Assembly: GCF_000417875.1 (NCBI RefSeq)
Contig: NW_006920884.1
Location: forward strand, 267,176-331,175
Direction of reading: 5' to 3'
Length of the DNA: 64,000 bases
Source of the DNA: Pseudozyma flocculosa PF-1
Lineage: Eukaryota > Basidiomycota > Ustilaginomycetes > Ustilaginales > Ustilaginaceae
Shown one piece after another: positions 44,120 through 56,298 of this stretch. The notes below the pieces were generated by a model. That model was not told where the DNA came from. It saw only the letters and a list, made by a program, of their open reading frames with translations, and searched no databases. The translations under genes and the position numbers were made by a program. How positions within the stretch are numbered: the stretch's first letter is position 1; each line of letters opens with the position of its first letter.

Positions 44120-45087
44120 GTAAGTGTCGACGGCAACGGCTGGCACCATCGGCACGCTGCGCTCCTACGGATCCAACACCCCACGGCTACGACGCAGTCC
44201 ACCAGCGAACGGCAACCCAGGCCGGCCGACACTTTGCATCACCTTGCGCGGTCCGACAATCACCTCGACCCCGACAGAACGACCGCTCATATACGTCGAG
44301 TCGACATCAGCCCCGCCACAGCATCTCAGAGACACCCGACACACCCCTGCTGGATGACTGTTGCGGCACCATGCATGCGGTCATCCTCGTTCACGTCGAA
44401 AGACGAGCCAATCTGCGCCGGGACCGGTAGCTTCCGCTGGGCGAAGCCGCAAATTGAGCAGGATGGGGACGAATGCTGTCGCTCGAGGGATAGAGGCCAT
44501 GGAGACGACGATGGAGTCAGCTCGGGACGAGCGCACGCGGGAGGTTGGTCTTGGCTAGACTGCGCCGACCTGGCGCACGGCGTACCAGCTCCCGCTCGGC
44601 CGTCACCTCCAAGGTCACGCTCGCGTCAGGCCATCTGGGCACGCGGCCTCGAAGGTCGGACGACCACATGCTGTAGTGCGCAGCACAGAGCACGGATGGG
44701 GGCAGGCTAGGAAGATTGGACGGGCTGGGTGGAGCTAGTATGGCTGCGCGCCTCAACGGGACCAAGGGACGAAATCGGAGTCGAGCGACGAGTGCAACCG
44801 TCACGGCTGGCAGCTGGAGCATCGGAGACTCGGCGGACTCTGGGCGGAGAGCGTCTTTAGCCGGCCGCACACCGTACGACTTCTACCTGGAAACGACACG
44901 AAGCGCCGACCCATCTCGATCCGACTCGCCCAGCCACGCCTTTTCCACCACGTCGACAGGATTCGCACCAGCTATCACTCCCGAACGACGTCCGCGGCGC
45001 CGTCGCGATGGATCTTGCCCTCACCTCAGACGAGCCAGGACGCTGACGCCTCGGCCTTGTTCTGAACCCTCACGACCCCCTCTGCAG
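44120..45087 (+). other. Probable 5'-UTR intron of RPS7
   Basis: A strong GTAAGT donor at 44120 follows a C/T-rich leader, and a TCTGCAG acceptor lies nine bases before the RPS7 ATG. The 968 bases between carry no supported gene. Inference from splice signals and from the long first intron of the neighbouring RPS1. Confidence 0.55.
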
Positions 45088-45096
45088 ACCGTCAAT

Positions 45097-45936
45097 ATGG
45101 CTTCCGTCCAGAACAAGATCTTCCGCACGGCGAACGCCCCCACTGGTCCTGCCAGCGAGACCGAGACGGTCGTCGCCCAGGCCATCCTTGACCTCGAGGC
45201 CAACGTCCCCGAGCTCAAGTCTGAGCTCCGCCCCCTCCAGATCTCGGCCGCCAAGGAGGTCGACGTCAAGGGCGGCAAGAAGGCTATTGTCATCTTCGTC
45301 CCCATGCCCCAGCTCAAGGCCTTCCACAAGATCCAGCAGAGGTGAGTTGCAGCGCGGCGCGCGATCAGCATGCGACGGAAGACGTCGAGGCGAGAGACGA
45401 CCAAGGAGGGGCCTATACTCGTGCGGTGGCTAGGGACGCGGTCGGACAAGGACGCCGGTCGTTGGACCGGGTCATGAGGCAGAGAGAAAGAGGCCGGGAG
45501 GTCGCTTGCTGCACGGCAGCCCAACCCTCGGACATGCCGCTGACGATTGCCCTCGTTCCTCTTCTGCGTGATCGCCTTGTCTCCACCGCTCAGGCTCACC
45601 CGTGAGCTCGAGAAGAAGTTCTCGGACCGCCACGTTGTCTTTGTCGGCCAGCGACGAATCCTCCCCAAGCCCGGCCGCAACGTCCAGAGCAAGCAGATGC
45701 GCCCGCGCAACCGCACCCTGACCGCCGTCCACGAGAACATCCTCGAGGACCTCGTCTACCCCTCGGAGATCGTTGGCAAGCGCACCCGCGTCGCCACCGA
45801 CGGCAGCAAGCTGATCAAGTGCTTCCTTGACTCCAAGGACGCCACTTCGCTCGAGTACAAGCTCGACAGCTTCAGCAGCGTCTACAAGAAGCTGACGGGC
45901 CGCGACGTCACCTTCATGTTCAGCAGCGACAACTAA
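45097..45936 (+). CDS. RPS7: 40S ribosomal protein eS7 (Rps7)
   Basis: Small-subunit ribosomal protein of 195 residues in two coding exons, 45097-45341 and 45594-45936 (GTGAGT donor). Family features are the N-terminal SVQNKIFR, the helix [20 protein letters not shown] and the strand [20 protein letters not shown]. The junction is [20 protein letters not shown], then RRILPKPGR and the C-terminal [18 protein letters not shown]. Length agrees with yeast Rps7 (190). It probably has an additional intron in the 5' leader. It pairs head-to-head with RPS1, which suggests coordinated expression. Confidence 0.97.
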
Positions 45937-47539
45937 GCGGCACACCCCAACCCGCCGCGCGCCAGCATAGAGAGGAAGATGGGGGGAGGCTTGCGTCGAC
46001 GACTCCTTCGAAAGGTCCCTCTGGCAGCGACGATCGAGGTCTCCCCGGGCTGGCTGACCGCCACCGCGACCTCGGGATCCTCGGTCGCTTGACCCATCGC
46101 TTGCCTGCCTCCCCCCCTCGAGCTCTTCGACCGGGCCTTTCGTTGTCACCACCCCCTGATGTACTTGTCTCGACGCAAAAAAAAGAAACCCAGCCATTCT
46201 TGCCACACGACCCCTGCCGCCTGCCGCCCTCTCTCTCTCTCTTTCCTGTCCTACCATGCTCCGGAGCCGCAACGCATCGGCGTACGACTTTCGTCGCCTT
46301 CGTCCGCCGCGCCTTCTGGTGGAAGGCAAGTCGTCGTCAAGAAGCACCTTTGATTCCGCGCGCCTGGTCCGTCGATTCGGCAAGACGTCCCTATGTGACG
46401 ACAAGTCGCTGGGCGAAGCTGCCACGCAGCGACATGGTCGTCGCACTTCTCTTCCAAGACCAGATTGCGGGAGGGGACCACCTCGGCCTCGCTGTCAGCA
46501 CACACCATAGTCTCATATCCACCCACTGCCGTCTACTGTATCGAGGAGCGGCCACTTCCTTCGCTCTCCAAAACGCCCCCATCCCCATGCATTTCCCGAA
46601 TCCATGCATCCACGCTCGTCTGATCCAGCTGTGCTGGCATGCCTTTGCGGGAGTCGGTGTACGTATCTTCAGCCGGCGTGCGTATCGGTGGCAGGATGGT
46701 CGTAGGCCGAAGAGGGTGCAGGAAGGCTGCACAACAGCGGCACCAGCCTGGGGCCCGGGTCTCGGAAGATGCAGGTTCGCGTTTTCGGTTGAGGCCGAAA
46801 CCCTCGAGCGAAAGCCGCCGTTCGGCAGACGGCGGGCCAGGCCAAGGCGGGGCGGGAGAAGGAGAAGTACCGCCGTAGGCTAGGCAGGCTAAGTTGGCGT
46901 CGGGCAGGCATCTCTCCCACGGCCCGAGCCGGGCTGCGCTCGAGCGCAGCAAGCAGCTGAGCTTGCGGTTGGCTTGCTGCACTCGGGCCGATCCGATGCC
47001 ATGACAACCACCAACATACATCGTATCGTCGCAGCCCAACCCGACCCAGCCAAACCTTCTCGAGCCTGCCCGCGCAGCTTGCCTCGCCCGTCTCAACCCC
47101 CCTTCCGGCGCCCGCCAGCTACCTGACGGACTCGTACGCAGCATCGAAACGTATCGATCCCGATCCCGACCGGATCCCCGCACTGTGCTCGGACCTCGAC
47201 CCCGCCGCCGATTGTGTTCACGCGTAGGCCATCATCCACGCCGCGGCTACGACCCTGCTGCCGCCAAACGATCATCGACAGGACAGTCCCCACCGACCAA
47301 ACCTTCACCGAGCCGTGACACTGCTGCCGAGCCGTCGGTGCTGCACGGAGATCTTCACCTTTCTGTCGTGCCAGAGCATCGTAGCGCCATCATGTTGGCG
47401 TGACCACCGGCAGCAGCAGCACCCGCCGCCGCCGCGGCAGCAGCAGCAACAGAGGAGATATACATCTAGAGATCTGCGGACGATCTCATAGAAGAACAGC
47501 TGCTCGGACAAGCTAGGGCCACATCGGGACTGCGCTTGA
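45937..47539. other. Spacer between RPS7 and the RasGAP gene
   Basis: About 1.6 kb. The second half (about 47000-47539) looks like promoter and leader of the RasGAP gene, and may hide its missing first exon. No donor site of the GTGAGT/GTAAGT kind was found here. No other gene recognised. Confidence 0.5.
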
Positions 47540-50500
47540 GCTCTTGGCTGCTCGCCCATTGGGTCGGCCTTCTCTTGGCCCACGACTGCGGAACTTTGCT
47601 TCCGAGATCACTCGCCCTACACCACATCGTTTGCAGCCCGCGGCCGCCGCCCGCGGCCCATCGCCAAGCTGTCGCATCCACTGTGGCCCGACTACCACGT
47701 CGCTCTCTCGTCTGCTGCCGAAGAGGCATGGCCTCGATCGTCAGCGGCGGGAGAAGATGGCGGCGAAACACACGCAGCTGCTGCTGCTGTTGCCCCTGCC
47801 AATCAGCAGGATGGCGCTGCCCACGCCGACGCATCAGCCTATCATCGAGCGCAGCCGCGGCGCCTGCAGCATGGCAACGACGAGCAGCAGCTGCAGCCTC
47901 CCGCTCTGACGGATCCGAGCCAACCTTTGAGCCTCAGCGGCATCTCGGAGCGCTCTCGACGACCTCCACCACACCCGGCACCTTTGAGGTTCTCTTCGCC
48001 GCCGCTGCCCTCGTCGTCATCACCCTCTGCAGGCAGTCGTGCCGCATCGCGCCCAGTTCCGACCGACTCACTCTCACCATCTGCTGAAGGCGACGATCCC
48101 CGCACACAGATCGGCGACGACCTGGCACACGCTGCGCACGCTCCTACTGCAAGCTTCGACCGGGGCGATCGGCCGTGGGCCAGACCGTCGCCGTCTCTGC
48201 TCGCCCAACAGGACGGTTTCGACCGCAGCACCGTCCGACGATATCCCTCTGACGGCACCCGATCCGAGCAGCAACGGACTCGACCTGTGCTGCGGCTGCC
48301 CGCGGCCAACGATTCGCAGTACCCGCATACCCAGTCGGGCCACGCCGCCGGCACCTTGATCACCACCATCACTGCCGGTCGGTCGAGCGCGTCCGGCCCC
48401 ACTTCGTCAGCATCGGGTGCGATATCCGCCTCGCCCACCTCGCCAACGCCTTCACTGCTCTCGCGAGGCCTCGGGAGCCAGCTGCGGAGCGCTGTTCGCA
48501 GCTCCATGTCGGCAAAGGCCGATTCGAGCGAGGCAACAGCACCACCGACGTTGGCCTCGGACCACCCGTCTGCCGCTCGCGTGGCATCCTTGCCCTCGCG
48601 CATTGGCGGCGTCCTTTTGTCCAGCAGCGGCGGTCCGAGCTCGCGCGATTACAATGCCGCCCACCGTGCCAGCCTCGAAACGTCTTCTGAAGCCGCTGGC
48701 AGCGGCAGTAGAAGCAGTGCCACCATCACATCGCACCTCACTACCCTCTCTGCCGACGGCAGTGCTCCGGAACCAGCTTCCTCGGCGTCTTCGCCCCCGG
48801 TTTCTACGCTTTCGTCATCCGACAGGGATCATCGCGAGCCCCTGTCTGCAAAAGCCTCTTCGGCGCTGCGCAAGCTGCACGGCCATCGCCAACCCGCCGC
48901 CGCGACCGCATCGAGCACCCAGCAGCAGCAGCAGCAGCAGCAGCGGCCCGAGGCGAACCCATCCGAAGACATGTTTTCTTCCGCTTCCCACTATTTCAGC
49001 TCGGGGGGTCGGCAGCGGTCCGGCTCCGGATCCATCCTGGGCACGCGCAGAGGCCATGGAGAGGCAGAGGTCACAGCCACCGTCTCTCTGTGGCAACCGG
49101 CCATCACCAAGCACGGCTCGTCCGGCCTGTCCAAGGCACCTCTGCTCAGAGACGTGAGTAGAGTGGCGAGGACCGGTGACGGCAGCCGACATTCGGAAGC
49201 CGAAGACCGCCGTCCGCCACCTTCCAGCTTACGCTCTCAATTCTGACAATCGTGCGTCTTGGGCCCCACCTTTGCCGCCAAACAGGTCCCCAACGTCAAG
49301 CAGAGGCTGTCCAAGAGGGGCTCCTCGAGCTCCAAGGCTGACGTCGGCCCCGCATCAGGCTTCGACCGTGCCATTATGCTCAAGCAGACCAGTTCCTCGT
49401 GGCTGCGCGAGAAGCCCAGCCGTACGCGTCTGTCGCTGCCGCAGTCATCGACGTCGAGCAACGGCAGCTGGCGCAGGGCAACGGTGCTCTTCCGCGACAA
49501 TGGCGTCCTCTCCATCTTCAACGAGGACAATGCGCTGCTGCATTCGATCCAATGCTCCAACCTCTCGGCCACCGATATCCGCAGCGTCGAGGATTCCCTC
49601 TTTGGCCGGCCAAACGTGCTCGGCATCTTTGCCCGCCCCTCGAGCTTCGTAGGCGCCCGAGCGGCTTCGCCGCCTTCCTCGTCGGTCTCGACGTCGAGCG
49701 CTTTCAGCGCCACGCCACCTTCGACCCCGATCAGGCAGGAGCCCATCTTCCTCCACCTGACCTCGGCGTCCAGGCTGCAGTACTGGCGCACGCTGCTCAA
49801 AATCTTTGCCCAGCCCGAGGTCTTTGGCCCGCCCGGCTCGGCCGTGCTCGGCGGCACCCACCGACGCTTCCGACAGATTGAGTTGACCATTTTTGAGGCC
49901 AAGAGCATCATGCCCAAGTTGCCTGTCGACACGACGGGCCACCACCACTTGCAGTCGCACGACAACTTCTACCAGGAAGGCTACAACTCGGCCGGCGTGT
50001 CTCCGAGCTTGTCAAACCGCGAGCTGCCCTATAGCCCGCATCTCCGCAGCAGCGCGCTCGACAGGGCCAAGCCAGGACGGTCCTCTTTCGATGCCGACAC
50101 TTCGCTGCAGCAGGTCAACAGCTCGACGACCGACGACCGGATACAACGCGGTCTTGATCGGGGCGAAGCCGGGTCGCCAATGGCAGGCGGTGCATCGGGC
50201 AGGGGTACGCCCATCCGCGAAGAGGGCGAGGCGGGTCGGATCGACGACGATGGAAGGCAAAGCCGAGCCGCCTCGATCAACGATGCTGCATCGATCAACG
50301 CCAGCGAAGTGAGCTCGATCGACGACCTCGTCAGCGGGCCGGTCACTGGTCTCGCTGGAGCAAGCAGGTTCACGTCGACAGACGCGCAGCATTCCTCTTC
50401 GCAGCCGCAGTCGTCTGCAACGCGGCAACGGATCGGCTCGCCGCGGATGCAACCGCCGCGCAGCTTCCGCAGTCGGGAAAAGGACCTCTTTACGGCGGCC

Positions 50501-53269
50501 GCCTTTGACCGCTACTGCCGCATACTCATGAATGGCGAGGTGGTAGCCAGGACGCAGCCGCGCTTCAACGGTGGCGGGAGCGATGCCGCCTACAACGTTG
50601 AGAAGTTCAAGCTGATTGATCTTCCCGACGTCGAGAGCTTCACCGTCGAGGTGCTCCACGCCACGCAGAAGAGCAGCAGCACCACTGGCAGCCCCACCTC
50701 GCAGGCCGGCGCCTCGCAGAAGTTTGTGCTCCTCGGCATCGTCGAGGTGCCGATCGACAGCCTGAGGCGGGGCGAGGAGATCGAGGGCCGCTTCCCCATC
50801 TGGTCCATCGCCGCTGTCCACGGAGGCACGGGCGAGGCGGGCGACAAGTCGATGCCCTTTCACAAGGGCATGGTGGGCGAGCTCAAGATGTCGATCAAGC
50901 TGCGCGAGGAGACGATCCTGCCACTGTCCGTCTACCGCGAGATTGACGACCGGCTGCACGCTCCCGACGCGCCGGAGCTGATCCAGGGCCTGGCAAAGTA
51001 TCTCAGCGAGGAGTCCGTGGTGCCACACCTGGTCGACTTCTACGCAGCCTCGGGCTCGATCACCGAGCGCCTCGCTGCACTCGCCGACCTGGAGAGCGCA
51101 TCGTGGGGCGAGCGGGTGGAGCCCGAGATGCTCTTCCGCGCCAACACGCTGCTCTCGCGCTCCGTCGACCACTTCCAGCGCCTGCTGGCGCTGCCGTGGT
51201 TGGACAGCTGCGTCGGCACCATCGTCCGGGCCTTGTGCGACGACTTCCGGCCTTCTCAGAACGGCGTCGATGGACCGGGCATGCCGCCGATGGCGAGCGT
51301 CGACGGCCAGTTCGACTCTGCCGCGGTCAACCGGTCGCCCGCCCTGAGCGGCTGGTCGTCGGACCTGCCTCTAACGATCGAGGTGCTGCGCAAGCTGAGC
51401 GAATCGCTCTGGGAGAGCATCTACGCCCAGCGCCACCGATGCCCGCCGGAGCTGCGCACCGTGCTGAGCGACATCCGCGTCAAGGTCAACCGTCGCTACG
51501 CAAAGTCCAAGTCGACGCGGCCAGGCATCCAGGGCGTGGGCGCCTTTATCTTTCTCCGCCTCTTCTGCGCCGCCCTCAACGCGCCTCAGCTCTACGGTCT
51601 GACGCCATGCCAGCCCAGTCGGACGTCTCAGCGCAAGCTGCTTCTCCTGTCCAAGGTGCTGCTCGCCCTCGCCAACAAGAAGATGTCTTTCGACAAGGAC
51701 AAGGATCGCGACCTGCTGCCGCTCAACGACTTCCTCACCACCTACGGACCGGCCTTCGACGACTACATCACCGTCGTCTCCACGGAGCCGCCCAAGCTGC
51801 AAAAGGCGCGCCTGCTCGGCATATCGTACGACGACGACGGCGAGCTGCAGCGGTCTGCGCAGAGGAAGCTCGACATGATGCCCGTGCTGCACAAGGAGTC
51901 GATCCCGGCGCCGCCCTACATGCTCGATCGGCCGCTCGCGCTGGCGTCCTTTGTGGCGTTTGTCGTACGGACGGCCGAAGAGAGGCTCTACGACCTCGAC
52001 GGCCGTAGCGAGGATGACGGGACGCCGTACCGGTCCGACGCCCGAGGTCCAGAGGCCGACATGCTCAAGCGCAAGACGTCCGATCTCGACCGCCGTGTCG
52101 ACCAGCTCATTGACCTGTGCTGCGAAGTCGAGGCTCATGCCGGCAGATTTATCGAGGCGGCCGGATACAACCCGCAGCCGATTCGCAGCACACGGCACAT
52201 TCTTAGCCCGCTGAGGCCGGGCGATGTGACGAGGCTTGGGTCGGTGGTGACGACGGGCAACGCACTGCCTCCGTTCCCGCACATCCCGTCGCCGCCCTCT
52301 GCCGACCTGACCTCGAACCTCGGCAAGGGTCGGGCGGATCGTTCACCGCACCGATCGCCCTCGGCGAAGCGGACGAGGAGCGCCACGATCACCGCCTCGC
52401 CGTACCGATCGCCCGGCCGGGCAGACGCTTCCGGGTCGCCGAGGAGAGGCAACGTGGCCCTGGAAAGCTCTGGGCGGGACCAGCCGCTGTTCGCCCCCGC
52501 TCCCGATGGACGAGACGACGTCGGGCCGTTTTCGCCGCCCGGATCGTCGGAGCGGAGCACCACTTCCGTCGATCGTTACCCCTCACGCTCGGCCCATGCT
52601 GCCTTGGCAAGAAGCATCGCGAGGGTGAGCGAGGAGGATCAGCCCGCCGAGGCTTCCGAGCACGAGCAGCGCCCACCGCCCCTGGTCTATGACAGCGGAC
52701 TCGAGGCATCTCGGCAGCTCAACGCACTTGGTCGACCTCCCACCACCACCGGCAGCAATGATCCGCTGCTGATGATCGAGGAGGACGGATCGACCTTTGA
52801 GCCTGTCTACCCGCCGGCGACTTTGCTGTCGTCTTCCACGCAGCCCGACAAGGGCGGTATCGCAGCGGCAGGGGCAGATGCAGATGCAGCATCGACCGGC
52901 TTGGCAGTCGGTCCGAGCGTCGGCGCCGGGGCAAGCGGGGCGACGCGGCGGCACAGCTCTCGCTCGGCCTCGGTGACGCCCAAGACGAGCGGGGTGATGC
53001 TGGGTGCGGTACGGCGGCACTCTGCCGAGCTGGCCAAGAAGGGAGGGCTCGGCCTCTCTTCGGCCATCGCGGCGGGTTTGGAGGAGCTGACGCTCGAGGA
53101 TCAGAGGTCCACCTTCCGACCCTCGACGGGCGTGCATGACGGCGGCATCGGAGAGGCGCCCGGATTCGTAAGGCCCTCGACCGCTACGAGCAGCAGCACG
53201 CAGGGAGTCGGCCATGGGTCTGCAGGTGGTGGCCCCGAGAAGAAGAAAAAGTGGTGGAGACCGGGCTAG
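47540..53269 (+). CDS. Ras-type GTPase-activating protein with PH-like and C2 regions (5' end unresolved)
   Basis: Large RasGAP that should accelerate GTP hydrolysis by a Ras/Rap-type GTPase. The layout resembles Bud2/Cla2-type proteins (C2 then RasGAP), but orthology is not certain. Two exons are clear: up to 49153 and 49286-53269 (GTGAGT donor, AACAG acceptor, phase 0). A Ser/Pro-rich N-terminus precedes a PH-like region (about 49430-49830) and a C2-like region (about 49870-50910). The GAP domain (about 50930-52170) has the arginine-finger motif MLFRANTLLSR, with Arg at 51137-51139, and GAFIFLRLFCAALNAPQLYG, matching the FLRxxxPAxxxP signature. The tail is Ser/Pro-rich. The first in-frame ATG is at 48506 (1543 residues), but the frame is open back to 47540 without an ATG and looks coding, so a first exon is probably missed. 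The start given is the limit of the open frame. Confidence 0.85.
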
Positions 53270-53724
53270 CCATCGAGGCGAGCGGACGGCCCGTCGTCGA
53301 GCTGATGGACGATCCAGATGGCGACGCCACCGAGCGGAGGGTCGCCGACTTGGGCCAGTCTGCAGCGACCATGACTATGAACTCATGCACTGCAAGTCGA
53401 TTGTGATCTCAACGAGACGACAATGTCACGACGATGGCGACGACCGCTCTTGTATCGGCCCAGTTGGATGCCGGACCGAGCAGCTGTGCCACGCACGCAA
53501 GCCCCGAGTAGGTTCAGAAGATGGCGGCGAGGACGGCGACGGCCTGAGAGGACCGTCAACCAGTCCTTGCCACATGAAGGCATTGGCACAAGGTGACAGT
53601 GGCGACTGCGATTCAGCCCCGCGGTCGGTGGCACCCCCTTCATCCCGAACGCGGAGGTGTCCCCTCCGACAACATCGTGTCGGGGCTGGCGTTATGAGTG
53701 GGGCCGCCAGTACTGCCACGGCTC

Positions 53725-53776
53725 CTCCTCAAAGCGCGCGGCGGTCCCAAATCCTCAAAGCGCACGGCGGTCCCAC
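53725..53776. repeat. Tandem 26-bp direct repeat
   Basis: Two copies in register at a 26-base spacing sharing CCTCAAAGCG and GGCGGTCCCA, differing at a few positions. They lie about 100 bases upstream of the TATA box. Confidence 0.85.
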
Positions 53777-53872
53777 ATCCTCATCGCTTGGTGTCGCCAC
53801 GCCCGGCGTCCCGACTAATCAGGAGGGCCGTAGAATGGCCGTGCTTGGACCATGACCTGGCTGGCGTGAAGG

Positions 53873-53878
53873 TATAAA
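53873..53878 (+). promoter_or_regulatory. TATA box of secreted-protein gene
   Basis: TATAAA 161 bases before the ATG at 54034, followed by a C/T-rich leader. Confidence 0.6.
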
Positions 53879-54033
53879 ACCTAGCATCTTCTCGCACCAC
53901 CTCGATCTCTGCTCCCCATCCTCTCTTACCCGTCCTTGCCCAATCCACTCTACGTTCCCTCGTCCACCCCTGTCTCTCTCTCTCAACGTACGCTACCACT
54001 CCCTACGCCCACGCTGTCCATCCTACTTGCAAG

Positions 54034-54792
54034 ATGAACATCAAGCTCCTCTTTAGCATCACGATCCTTTCGCTGTGCCTTCACCACAGCTTCGCCGCGC
54101 CCACCGGCACCGGCAAGGACCTCCGGGAGGTCGAGGTGGGACCCTTTGACCGGGTGGACGAGTCGCACTCCCTCCTTGAGCTCGAGAACGAGCTGCGTCG
54201 CGACGACGACGAAGAGGCCGAGTCCGCCGCCAAGCACGGCCGTGACGAGGCTGGCAAGGAGGTGAGCACTTTTCCAGGCAAGAGGAAGCCGCTGAAGGGA
54301 CCGCCCTGATGAATTTGAGCCCGTTTCCCTGGGAGCCGATGTGTTCAGGCTGCGCGCCACGAGATCCATCGCCACCTCGACGTCGATGGCTCCACAAAGG
54401 ACGAAGACGAGGGCCAGCTCCGTCCTGCCAAAGGTCCGACCGGCGACTTGTCGGCCTTTGAAGCCAATGCGCTGCTCGAGTTTGCGCCGCACCAGCTGCG
54501 GAAGCGGGTGCTCACCGGCGACATGCTCACGGAGCTACACAACATCCTGGACAGTTCGCTGCGCCACATCAACTCTGGCACCTTCAACGAGGCCCACGTC
54601 CAGGCCCTTCAGGAGGGACGATGGCTTCTCCGCAACCATGCTACCCTGACCAACGCCGAGAGGGACGAACGCCTGGAAGGCGTTCGGCAGCTCCTCGCCA
54701 TCCTCGATCGTCAGAGCGGTTCCGGCCAGGCAACGACTCGCCAGGCTGGATCGGGCTCCCGCCGAGGATCGCGTCGCGGGCGCAGAGACTGA
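54034..54792 (+). CDS. Predicted secreted protein, cysteine-free after the signal peptide, function unknown
   Basis: Two exons, 54034-54261 and 54349-54792 (GTGAGC donor, phase 0), give 223 residues. A clear signal peptide (MNIKLLFSITILSLCLHHSF) precedes likely cleavage at FA/AP near residue 21. The mature part has an acidic first half with an RRDDDEE patch, then a helical segment containing LLEFAPHQLRKRVLTGDMLT and RWLLRNHATLTNAERDERLE, and a very basic tail (RRGSRRGRRD). There is no cysteine in the mature protein, no membrane segment and no family I recognise. The TATA box and 26-bp duplication upstream suggest regulated expression. It could be a secreted effector or a cell-wall-associated protein; neither is shown. 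Confidence 0.75.
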
Positions 54793-55073
54793 GCCTCGGG
54801 CCAGGCGTCCTTGCGGAGCCCGGCGTGGCTGCAAACGCCGGCCTTGACCGGCGGTTAATGCACGTGCGACGGCCCACGATGTCCTCGACACGCTTGCTGT
54901 GAAGGCACTGGGGCAGATTGTCGTCGGTCCGGCCTTCGTCGCCATGACAGCCGTCAAATCTCTGCCATTCTCACAATACCGTCTTCTGAGTCCCTTCTAT
55001 GCCGATCAGGCAAGCAGCCACACTAGTCCAACGCTCAAACGATAGGGCTGAGCTGGCCTTTCCGTTACTCGTC

Positions 55074-55089
55074 CCCCCCCCCCCCCCCC
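55074..55089. repeat. Poly-C homopolymer (16)
   Basis: Longest C run in the window, followed directly by a T run. Confidence 0.9.
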
Positions 55090-56270
55090 TTTTTCCTCAT
55101 CTCCCCATCCTACCTCTAGTTTTCCTCCCTCACATGCACTCGTCCCTTTTCACTGCTATGCATCGACGTCCCCCAATTCACTGTTTGGCCACCTCGCTGT
55201 GCGATGCTCGTCATCGTAGCGTGACCGTACCGTCTCCATGCCACCGTATGACGCTGCGGAAAGCCAGCCGTCTGTCCCAGTGGCTCGTCCCGTGCCCGCC
55301 CTCGCAGATGCGCGTCGGCCGCCTTTTACCTTTCTTCGCAGGCCAAAACTCTGGAGAGCAAGGCTCGTGTCAGATCCGGACTGACCAACGTTACCACGGC
55401 AGACAGGCATGAGCGGACCTCCGACTCGGTCGGTAACTCGCCGAAACTTTCTCGGACCCAACAAGCGACAGAGGCGCAGGGCCCTGCGAATCCTGAGTCG
55501 CCTGGTGGGCCGCAACGCTGGGTGAACGTCGACCGCGTCCGACGCGTTCAGCTCGTCCAGCGCGCCGATCGCGTCCACTTCTCGACCCGACCACGCCAAC
55601 TGCTCGGTCATGACGCCTGCAGCGGTCCATATCATGACGGAAGCCGAGAGCCTGCTCAACATCCCAGTCCCATTCGTCGTCGCGCCTACCCACTCGCGGC
55701 GATCCGACGGCTCTTTTAGGACCTGCTCCGTTTCGGGCCCTCGTCCGCGCACAGACCACCTCGATTCGACACTTTTTCCTCCCCGCCACCCGCCGCGCCA
55801 CGGCGACAAAATCGCCCTCCACCGCCCGTGCCTCCCGATCCGCTTGTCCCGCCCCTCCTCCCGCTGCGGTGCAGCCTCACCCCGCTTGAAGTCGGATCGA
55901 TCCTTTCAGCTTTCCCCATCTGAGACGGCGTCTGACGAGCGCGACTGCTCCATCGGACTGCTCTGGCATCGCGCTGTGGAGAGCACGTTGGCGGCCCGGA
56001 TAGCTTGATCTGCCTGCCTGAAGAGGGGCATCGACTCCAAGAGCAGGGCAGAGACACGTGCTCGCCGGTCCGGTCGAGTGTCAAGGGTGATGCGCCTCCC
56101 GCGACGTCGGATCGCGCTCCGTGTCGTGGGAGCTGCTGAGCTCGACCTTGCGCGTGCCATCGGGCTCGAGCGGACGCACGGCCGGGTTGGGATGATGTTC
56201 CACGGTTGACGTGCGATTGTATTACAGATGAGATGGATGAGAGTATAGCTGGAGCGTGCTTTTGAATACA

Positions 56271-56298
56271 CAAGAGAGAGAGAGAGAGAGAGAGAGGG
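56271..56298. repeat. GA dinucleotide microsatellite
   Basis: About thirteen consecutive GA units. Confidence 0.85.

Larger units (their letters stand above)
53270..54033. promoter_or_regulatory. Upstream region of secreted-protein gene, with 26-bp duplication and TATA box
   Basis: About 760 bases between the RasGAP stop and the start of a secreted-protein gene. It contains two tandem near-identical 26-base units (about 53725-53776) and a TATAAA at 53873. The rest is unremarkable. Confidence 0.6.

Noticed and set aside
55156..55662. Minus-strand frame with a start (MLSRLSASVMIWTAAGVMTE) that could be a weak signal peptide
   Set aside because: Codon choice is less biased than in neighbouring genes, the mature part has no helical or domain pattern, and no promoter or splice support was seen. 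It could be revisited with transcript data.
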